Positions 58,926-64,000 of a DNA stretch of 64,000 nt are shown here, one piece after another. Both the position numbers and the translations under genes were made by a program. The notes beneath the pieces are model-generated. The model had not been told where the DNA came from, searched no databases, and saw nothing but the letters and a program-made list of their open reading frames with translations. Source of the stretch: Bacillus sp. JCM 19034 (GTDB lineage: Bacteria; Bacillota; Bacilli; Bacillales; Bacillaceae_D); contig NZ_BAXR01000011.1 in NCBI RefSeq assembly GCF_001310635.1, positions 1-64,000 of the forward strand, read 5' to 3'. Each line of letters starts with the position of its first letter. Position 1 is the stretch's first letter.

Positions 58926-59364
58926 TCTAAATCCCCCTTTCGCTAGGATAATACAGCATATGTAAACAAAAAGATATGACTGTCTTATTAGCGGATAATA
59001 TAAAAAAACGGTCAAATGAATTAAGGTCAAATGTTAGAGAGGGGTTGGCCAGGAAGTAGGTTAGGCGTTTGTCATCTAACCTTAAAATGTCTTAAATGAG
59101 CTCGAATCATGCTTGTCATGACATTAATCGTTGTACTTATCATAAAGGTAACCGAACTAAAAAAGGCCCAACCGTGAATGTTTGAATTCAGTATCTATGA
59201 GAACGATAATTATATTGGAGATATCGATATTTCATAAAAGATACGTGTAGAATAGAATCGTAGGAGGCGTCTGCTCCGCCCGTTATACGCTTGTCTTATA
59301 AAAAACCTCGACAGGCCCTGTAACTTGTAATTGCTTCGCACGACGCTTCTAGTAAATAGACACT
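58926..59364. other. gap with no recognised gene
   Basis: AT-rich sequence with a short GC-rich repeat near 59265-59283 (GGCG/CGCC around TCTGCTC). A 22-codon hydrophobic frame at 59109-59177 has no ribosome-binding site. Nothing else seen. Confidence 0.4.
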
Positions 59365-59454
59365 TTAGCGTTGCTTTTTAAAATAACGTCTATTGATAAA
59401 ATAGAGGAACAGGAGAATGACAATGATAAATGGTCCTTTTTGTCGTTGTAACAT
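59365..59454 (-). CDS. 29-residue single-helix membrane peptide
   Basis: MLQRQKGPF, a hydrophobic helix (IIVILLFLYFI), and a basic tail NRRYFKKQR. The ATG at 59454 has GAAGGAG eight bases upstream, good for such a short frame. The basic end suggests the C-terminus stays in the cytoplasm. No family recognised; it lies between other tiny membrane genes, so a sporulation-related expression is possible but not shown. Confidence 0.5.
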   Translation of the reverse strand: MLQRQKGPFIIVILLFLYFINRRYFKKQR

Positions 59455-59605
59455 TTCTTCAACTCCTTCATTTAAACATATTTATACATATGTAATATTT
59501 ACAAAGCTTGACGTACGATTAGCCTTCGCAAAAGTAGAATTAGGGGAATTCCATAGGAATCAACCGTTGTAGATAATAATAACTGTACTAGAGAGGAATT
59601 TTAGA

Positions 59606-59779
59606 ATGAGTAAGAAAACCGTTATTCTTATTGCTTATGTAATAACACTGCTCTTCTTTTTAAGGAGTGTTGCACTAGTTCTTTTTGCAGAGGGTACTGG
59701 TGGTTATGGGATGATTATCTTATCTGCAGTTGTGATGACCATTTTATTAAGATGGTATTTAAAAGAGCGACGTAAATAA
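59606..59779 (+). CDS. 57-residue two-helix membrane protein
   Basis: MSKKTVILIAYVITLLFFLRSV... with two hydrophobic segments (about 5-28 and 33-50) around a Gly-rich turn (GTGGYG), ending LRWYLKERRK. ATG 59606 follows AGAGGAAT. A hairpin GAGCATC / GATGCTC (59795-59812) lies just downstream but has no T run on this strand. Not recognised. Confidence 0.6.
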   Translation: MSKKTVILIAYVITLLFFLRSVALVLFAEGTGGYGMIILSAVVMTILLRWYLKERRK

Positions 59780-59812
59780 TAATTAAAAATAAAAGAGCAT
59801 CGAATGATGCTC
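59780..59812 (-). terminator. terminator-like hairpin reading leftwards
   Basis: GAGCATC / GATGCTC with loop GAAT; on the minus strand it is followed by TTTTATTTTTAATT. It would stop transcripts leaving the adjacent mobile element towards the left. Confidence 0.5.
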
Positions 59813-59821
59813 AGGATGTGA

Positions 59822-59861
59822 GGGAGCTACATTGGTAGCTCCCAGCCTGTCGACAAAGTCT
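59822..59861 (+). repeat. left terminal inverted repeat of the IS1182-like element
   Basis: GGAGCTAC and GTAGCTC around a short spacer, then CAGCCTGTCGACAAA; the partner is at 60438-60478. Confidence 0.65.
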
Positions 59862-59896
59862 CGCAAAAGCGAGGCAGTCGACAGGCTTTTTTATTG
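59849..59896 (+). terminator. terminator-like hairpin inside the element
   Basis: AGCCTGTCGAC / GTCGACAGGCT perfect 11-bp arms, then seven T. It may insulate the element from outside transcription. Confidence 0.75.
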
Positions 59897-60078
59897 CCAG
59901 GAAATCGTCCTCCGACCACGCTACCGGGATGGGGGCACGCTTTGGGCAGGAATCGGCCCTCCCATCCCGTCCGCTTTGTCTAGTGCCAAAAAGGAAATTG
60001 CATTCTTCTCAAATAAGAGATAGAAGTCCAATTTTTATCTATAATATAAGTAAAAAAAGGGACAGAAGTGGACAGACA

Positions 60079-60465
60079 ATGATGTCAAAAAAGGTGGAAG
60101 ATAAGCGGATGCAAATGGAGATGGTCTGGATTGAAAAGCTAGTTCCAAGAAGACCAGGACGTCCAAGTATCGATCCAGTTGTCTTAGTGAAAATGGTGTT
60201 TATTCAATATACCTTCGGTATTCGGTCGATTCTCCAGACGATCAAAGAGATTGAAACGAATGTGGCCTATCGTTGGTTTTTAGGTTTTGGATTTGTGCAA
60301 GCGATGCTTGTTTTTGCTGCCATGAACCTAAAAAAATTAGCCAACTGGCACTGGAGAAACACACATCCTCCAGTGTCACCAACAGAAAATAGAAGAAATA
60401 ACGTTAAAACGCCTTTAAGAATCAACTCTCAAAGGCGTTTTGTCTACGGTCTGAGAGCTACATAG
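60079..60465 (+). pseudogene. IS1182-family transposase remnant with two in-frame deletions
   Basis: 128 codons. The beginning, MSKKVEDKRMQMEMVWIEKLVP, and the segment GRPSIDPVVLVKMVFIQYTF with IKEIETNVAYRWFLGFG are the N-terminal part of an IS1182 transposase. The text then jumps to VQAMLVFAAMNLKKLANW, typical of the extreme C-terminus. The part between, with the DDE catalytic residues, is gone; a smaller piece is also missing between LVPR and RPGRPS. Both deletions keep the frame. A TATAAT at about 60041 and a terminator-like AAAACGCCTTT / AAAGGCGTTTT flank the frame. Confidence 0.75.
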
Positions 60466-60478
60466 TAGGTAGCTCCTC
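60438..60478 (-). repeat. right terminal inverted repeat of the IS1182-like element
   Basis: On the minus strand reads AGGAGCTAC, spacer, GTAGCTCTCAGACCGTAGACAAA, matching the left end. Confidence 0.65.
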
Positions 60479-60506
60479 TTAGATTATAAATATTTAATGA
60501 TAAGGA

Positions 60507-60544
60507 AAAAGGGAACAAAATGGAGTACATTTTGTTCCCTTTTC
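60507..60544 (-). terminator. terminator of the second yjcZ-like gene
   Basis: 16-bp perfect stem AAAAGGGAACAAAATG (60507-60522) / CATTTTGTTCCCTTTT (60528-60543) around GAGTA. A and T runs lie on both sides, so it can act in both directions. Confidence 0.92.
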
Positions 60545-60552
60545 TTCTAGCC

Positions 60553-60690
60553 TTACCGATACCAGCTAGCCCCTAGTATAATGAGAAGAATCACTAATAC
60601 AACAATTAACGCAAACCCAAAACCACTTCCATAGCGGCGTGGTGGTGGTGGACAACAGTAACCACCATACCATGGTCTATAGTAGCCCAT
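60553..60690 (-). CDS. YjcZ-family sporulation peptide, Pro/Gly/Tyr-rich form
   Basis: 45 residues: MGYYRPWYGGYCCPPPPRR, then GSGFGFALIVVLVILLIILGASWYR. The C-terminal helix closely resembles that of the peptide at 58812 (ALIVVLFILLIIIGAS), the YjcZ hallmark; the N-terminus with CC and four Pro is typical of spore-coat-associated forms. ATG 60690 with AAAGGTGGTG upstream. A sigma-K-like -10 sequence lies about 32 bases before the start. A strong terminator lies directly downstream. Confidence 0.85.
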   Translation of the reverse strand: MGYYRPWYGGYCCPPPPRRYGSGFGFALIVVLVILLIILGASWYR

Positions 60691-60721
60691 GTATAACACC
60701 ACCTTTCATAAGGATATACTA

Positions 60722-60730
60722 TACCTTATG
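60722..60730 (-). promoter_or_regulatory. candidate sigma-K -10 element of the yjcZ-like gene
   Basis: On the minus strand CATAAGGTA fits CATAnnnTA exactly, about 32 bases before the ATG. The AC expected at -35 is not clear. The sequence is also part of an inverted repeat CATAAGG...CCTTATG. Confidence 0.4.
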
Positions 60731-60829
60731 TGTTAAATGGAAAAACGAGCTAGGTATGTGCGGAATATATGAAAAAAATTCGTTATATTTCTAATGGAAA
60801 AAGCATAGTTTAGGTAACAGATTGCGAGA

Positions 60830-61453
60830 TTAATGTATTGTCCGGAAAAGGCCGACAACTTTACCTAAAACTTTGCAATCTTTTAAAATAATAGGCTCCA
60901 TCGATGAGTTTTCTGGTTGTAAGCGGATATAATCCTTTTCTTTAAAAAACCTTTTTACCGTTGCTTCATCTTCTTCAGTCATAGCGACGATAATATCGCC
61001 ATTATTAGCAGATTGCTGTTGACGGACGATGACCATATCACCATCATAAATACCTGCTTCTATCATACTTTCACCGACGACAGAAAGTGCATATGTATTA
61101 TCACTAGTTGCTAGATGATCCGGTAACGGGATGTAATCCTCTACATTTTCAATGGCTGTAATTGGAAGACCCGCAGTGACTTTACCGATAACTGGTACAT
61201 AATTAGTTGATCGTTCTTTAACGAAAGCTTCATTTGTTTCAAGGTCTAAAATTTCAATTGCTCTGGGCTTTGTAGGGTCACGGCGGATGATCCCTTTCTT
61301 TTCTAAGCGTGACAAATGCCCATGGACAGTAGAACTTGAGGCAAGGCCGACTGCTTCACCAATTTCACGAACGGAAGGTGGATAGCCTTTCTTTTTTACT
61401 TCTACTTTAATGAAATCTAAAATCTCTTGTTGTCGTTTTGATAGTTTCGACAA
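60830..61453 (-). CDS. lexA: SOS repressor LexA
   Basis: 207 residues. N-terminal winged helix with [45 protein letters not shown]. Autocleavage site Ala-Gly in [10 protein letters not shown], catalytic Ser in [10 protein letters not shown] and catalytic Lys in EATVKRFF. RecA-stimulated self-cleavage lifts repression of recA, yneA and lexA itself. TTG 61453 gives MSKLSKRQQ like the usual N-terminus, and follows GAGGTG; the GTG at 61462 overlaps that site. Divergent from yneA with shared operators. Confidence 0.96.
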   Translation of the reverse strand: MSKLSKRQQEILDFIKVEVKKKGYPPSVREIGEAVGLASSSTVHGHLSRLEKKGIIRRDPTKPRAIEILDLETNEAFVKERSTNYVPVIGKVTAGLPITAIENVEDYIPLPDHLATSDNTYALSVVGESMIEAGIYDGDMVIVRQQQSANNGDIIVAMTEEDEATVKRFFKEKDYIRLQPENSSMEPIILKDCKVLGKVVGLFRTIH

Positions 61454-61489
61454 TGATAGCACCTCATTTCTTCTTACCTATTTAACTAA

Positions 61490-61518
61490 ATTGTACCATG
61501 CGAACATACGTAATGCAA
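61490..61518 (-). promoter_or_regulatory. sigma-A promoter of lexA
   Basis: On the minus strand TTGCAT (61518-61513), 17 bases, TACAAT (61495-61490). The two left SOS boxes overlap it. Confidence 0.85.
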
Positions 61519-61588
61519 ACATTAGTTCTGAAAAAACGTTGACAAGAAACGTGTGTTCGTATTAATATAGTTTACGAACAAACATTCT
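61501..61588. promoter_or_regulatory. four SOS boxes in the lexA-yneA intergenic region
   Basis: Compared with CGAACN4GTTCG: CGAACATACGTAAT (61501-61514, weak half), CAAACATTAGTTCT (61516-61529), GAAACGTGTGTTCG (61546-61559) and CGAACAAACATTCT (61575-61588). The yneA promoter TTGACA (61539-61544), 18 bases, TAATAT (61563-61568) overlaps the third box, and the fourth lies just downstream. LexA can thus block both directions. Confidence 0.8.
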
Positions 61589-61605
61589 CATAGGGGGCAA
61601 TTATT

Positions 61606-62438
<833 letters not shown>

Positions 62439-62510
62439 GCTAACTACTTGAAAGTATGTCAATTATTCGTGTAGAGTAGAATGTGTGTTTTAGAAAAAGG
62501 GGTGTTTGAC

Positions 62511-62747
62511 ATGCTTTCAAAAAAGCAAATTGATCGAATAAATGAATTATCTAAAAAAAGTAAATCAGTAGGATTGACGTCAAAAGAAGTGAAGGAGCAA
62601 AAGGAATTGCGAGAAGCTTATATTCAGACGTTTCGTCAATCATTTAAACAACAACTTCATCAAGTCAAGGTCGTTGATGAAAAAGGAAATGATGTAACTC
62701 CAAATGCATTAAAGGAAAGTAAGAAAAATAAAGGACAACTACATTAA
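62511..62747 (+). CDS. ynzC: DUF896 protein YnzC
   Basis: 78 residues of the YnzC family: KKQIDRINELSKKSKSVGLTSKEVKEQKELREAYI, then FRQSFKQQLHQVKVVDEKGNDVTP. Two-helix fold; third gene of the SOS operon in bacilli, function unknown. ATG 62511 lies about six bases after AAAAAGGGGTG. Strong terminator follows. Confidence 0.93.
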   Translation: MLSKKQIDRINELSKKSKSVGLTSKEVKEQKELREAYIQTFRQSFKQQLHQVKVVDEKGNDVTPNALKESKKNKGQLH

Positions 62748-62758
62748 ATAAAGGGAAG

Positions 62759-62798
62759 GCTGTTGAATGATGTGCATCATCATTCAATAGCTTTTTTT
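62759..62798 (+). terminator. intrinsic terminator of the yneA-yneB-ynzC operon
   Basis: 14-bp stem GCTGTTGAATGATG / CATCATTCAATAGC with one GU pair, loop TGCAT, seven T. Confidence 0.93.
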
Positions 62799-63063
62799 CG
62801 TAAATTAACGTTGTAACATAAATCATGATTTCTATGTTTTTTCATAAAATCTCTTTACTTTTTAATTTGTTATATATTTAAGAACAAGTTATGTTAAACA
62901 AGTAAAACATTGATAAATAGTTTATGAAAATGTTAATATATTAACAGAAAACGCTTTTATTATTCAAATCTAATGAATAATGCTTGTGAAAATGTTGCAG
63001 AAAGTATATCATGATTACGTGAGTGAGTATTCTGTAAATTTAGGAAGGTAGGTTAAAGAAACA
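62799..63063 (+). promoter_or_regulatory. tkt leader region with possible cre site
   Basis: AT-rich, non-coding. AGAAAACGCTTTTA (62946-62959) resembles the CcpA operator TGAAAGCGCTTTCA at 11 of 14 positions. The ribosome-binding site candidate AGGAAGG lies about 15 bases before the tkt ATG, longer than usual. No clear -10/-35 pair. Confidence 0.4.
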
Positions 63064-64000
63064 ATGTCAAGACAAACCGAGTATTTAGCAATTAACACGA
63101 TTCGTACACTTTCAATTGACAGTATTGAAAAGGCAAATTCTGGTCATCCAGGAATGCCGATGGGGGCTGCTCCAATGGCATTTAGCCTTTGGACAAACTT
63201 TATGAATCATAACCCTTCAAATCCTTCATGGGCTAACCGTGACCGTTTTGTATTATCTGCAGGACATGGTTCAATGTTATTGTACAGCCTTTTACACTTA
63301 ACTGGTTACGATGTGTCATTAGATGATTTAAAGGAATTCCGTCAATGGGGAAGTAAAACACCAGGACACCCTGAATATGGGCATACACCAGGCGTTGAAG
63401 CAACAACTGGTCCACTTGGACAAGGTGTCGCGATGGCTGTAGGTATGGCAATGGCTGAACGCCACTTGGCAGACACTTACAATACAGATGACTACACAAT
63501 CGTTGATCACTTTACATATTCGATTTGCGGTGATGGGGATTTAATGGAAGGTGTTTCCGCAGAAGCTGCTTCATTAGCAGGACACTTAAAATTAGGAAGA
63601 CTTATCGTTCTTTATGATTCAAACGACATTTCACTTGATGGTGATTTACACTTATCGTTCTCTGAGAGCGTTGAGGATCGTTATAAAGCATACGGATGGC
63701 AAGTTATTCGTGTGGAAGATGGAAACGATCTTGATGAAATTAATCGTGCCATTGAAGAAGCGAAAAACGATGAGCGTCCAACATTGATTGAAGTAAAAAC
63801 AACAATCGGTTTTGGGTCTCCAAATAAATCTGGTAAATCGGCTTCACACGGTTCTCCATTAGGAAAAGATGAAATCGCATTAACGAAAGCAGCTTATGAG
63901 TGGTCTTTCGAAGAAGAATTCCATGTTCCTGAAGAAGTAAAGGACTACTTTGCTGCGAAAAAGGCTGAAGGTGAAAAGAAAGAGCAGGAGTGGAATGGTC
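63064..64000 (+). CDS. tkt: transketolase, 3'-truncated by window edge
   Basis: Pentose-phosphate pathway enzyme using thiamine diphosphate. The first 312 codons are present, with the frame open to the end of the window. ATG 63064 reads [20 protein letters not shown]. Conserved features: [51 protein letters not shown] and the TPP/Mg motif [14 protein letters not shown], then [11 protein letters not shown]. Same place as in B. subtilis, after ynzC. Confidence 0.97.
   Translation, partial: MSRQTEYLAINTIRTLSIDSIEKANSGHPGMPMGAAPMAFSLWTNFMNHNPSNPSWANRDRFVLSAGHGSMLLYSLLHLTGYDVSLDDLKEFRQWGSKTPGHPEYGHTPGVEATTGPLGQGVAMAVGMAMAERHLADTYNTDDYTIVDHFTYSICGDGDLMEGVSAEAASLAGHLKLGRLIVLYDSNDISLDGDLHLSFSESVEDRYKAYGWQVIRVEDGNDLDEINRAIEEAKNDERPTLIEVKTTIGFGSPNKSGKSASHGSPLGKDEIALTKAAYEWSFEEEFHVPEEVKDYFAAKKAEGEKKEQEWNG

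Larger units (their letters stand above)
59822..60478 (+). mobile_element. internally deleted IS1182-like element (MITE-like)
   Basis: About 657 bases bounded by imperfect inverted ends of about 40 bases. The left end GGGAGCTAC...GTAGCTCCCAGCCTGTCGAC matches the reverse complement of the right end, AGGAGCTAC...GTAGCTCTCAGACCGTAGAC. Each end is itself a small palindrome. Inside: a GTCGACAGGC hairpin with T run (59849-59894), a GC-rich stem (GGGATGGG / CCCATCCC, about 59927-59967), a TATAAT, and a shortened transposase frame at 60079. No target duplication is obvious. GC-rich ends contrast with the AT-rich neighbours. The catalytic core of the transposase is absent, so it cannot move alone. Confidence 0.75.

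Noticed and set aside
59109..59177. 22-codon hydrophobic frame MLVMTLIVVLIIK...
   Set aside because: No ribosome-binding site; too short to support without conservation data.
59832..60023. 63-codon plus-strand frame at the left end of the mobile element
   Set aside because: It runs through the structured terminal repeat and hairpins and has no start site; not a gene.

Overview
The window is a stretch of chromosome from a spore-forming Firmicute of the Bacillaceae. Gene content and order follow the Bacillus subtilis infB-to-tkt region almost throughout. Sporulation genes (dpaAB, tepA, spoIIIE, ymxH, spoVS, cotE, spoVK, two YjcZ-like peptides) confirm an endospore former. Placement near the alkaliphilic Bacillus relatives is an inference from gene content, not something the sequence proves.

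Layout: (1) 1-9.8 kb: tail of the infB operon (infB, ylxP, rbfA, truB, ribF), rpsO with its own promoter and leader, pnp, ylxY, mlpA, ymxH. (2) 10.1-14.9 kb: dipicolinate and lysine/diaminopimelate genes (dpaA, dpaB, asd, dapG, dapA). (3) 15-16.1 kb: a gene-poor gap with a decayed small membrane-protein gene. (4) 16.1-30 kb: rnjB, tepA, ylzJ, spoIIIE, ymfC, ymfF, ymfH, ymfI, ymfJ, ymfK, rodZ, pgsA, cinA, then a DEAD-box helicase that is not in the B. subtilis order. (5) 31.4-36 kb: recA, followed by a four-gene cluster coding for an Mre11-like nuclease and a Rad50/SbcC-like ATPase. The ATPase is split into two separate half-genes with a small coiled-coil gene between them. This is the most unusual content of the window. 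(6) 36-45.4 kb: rny, ymdB, spoVS, korA/korB, miaB, ricA (ymcA), cotE. (7) 45.6-52.1 kb: mutS, mutL, an RsmJ-like methyltransferase, miaA, hfq. (8) 52.1-53.2 kb: a reverse-strand tyrosine-recombinase-like gene that has lost catalytic residues. (9) 53.3-58.5 kb: spoVK, hflX, ynbB, and glnA with no glnR in front of it. (10) 58.5-60.8 kb: an accessory patch of tiny membrane-protein genes and an internally deleted IS1182-like element with terminal inverted repeats. (11) 60.8 kb to end: lexA divergent from yneA-yneB-ynzC through a shared SOS operator region, then the start of tkt.

Functionally, the window links translation and RNA metabolism (infB, rbfA, truB, rpsO, pnp, rnjB, rny, miaA, miaB, hfq), DNA repair and the SOS response (recA, the Mre11/Rad50-like cluster, mutSL, lexA, yneA), envelope and division (pgsA, rodZ, spoIIIE), and sporulation. 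ymfF, ymfH, ymfI and ynbB all belong to gene sets connected in B. subtilis with elongation factor P modification.

Caution on data quality: thirteen conserved genes carry seventeen reading-frame breaks. Fifteen are a single missing base, mostly in a homopolymer; one is an extra G and one a net loss of two bases. Because pgsA, dapG, rnjB, mutS and miaB are among them, I treat these as sequence errors, and give each of these genes as one full-length CDS with the break position stated.
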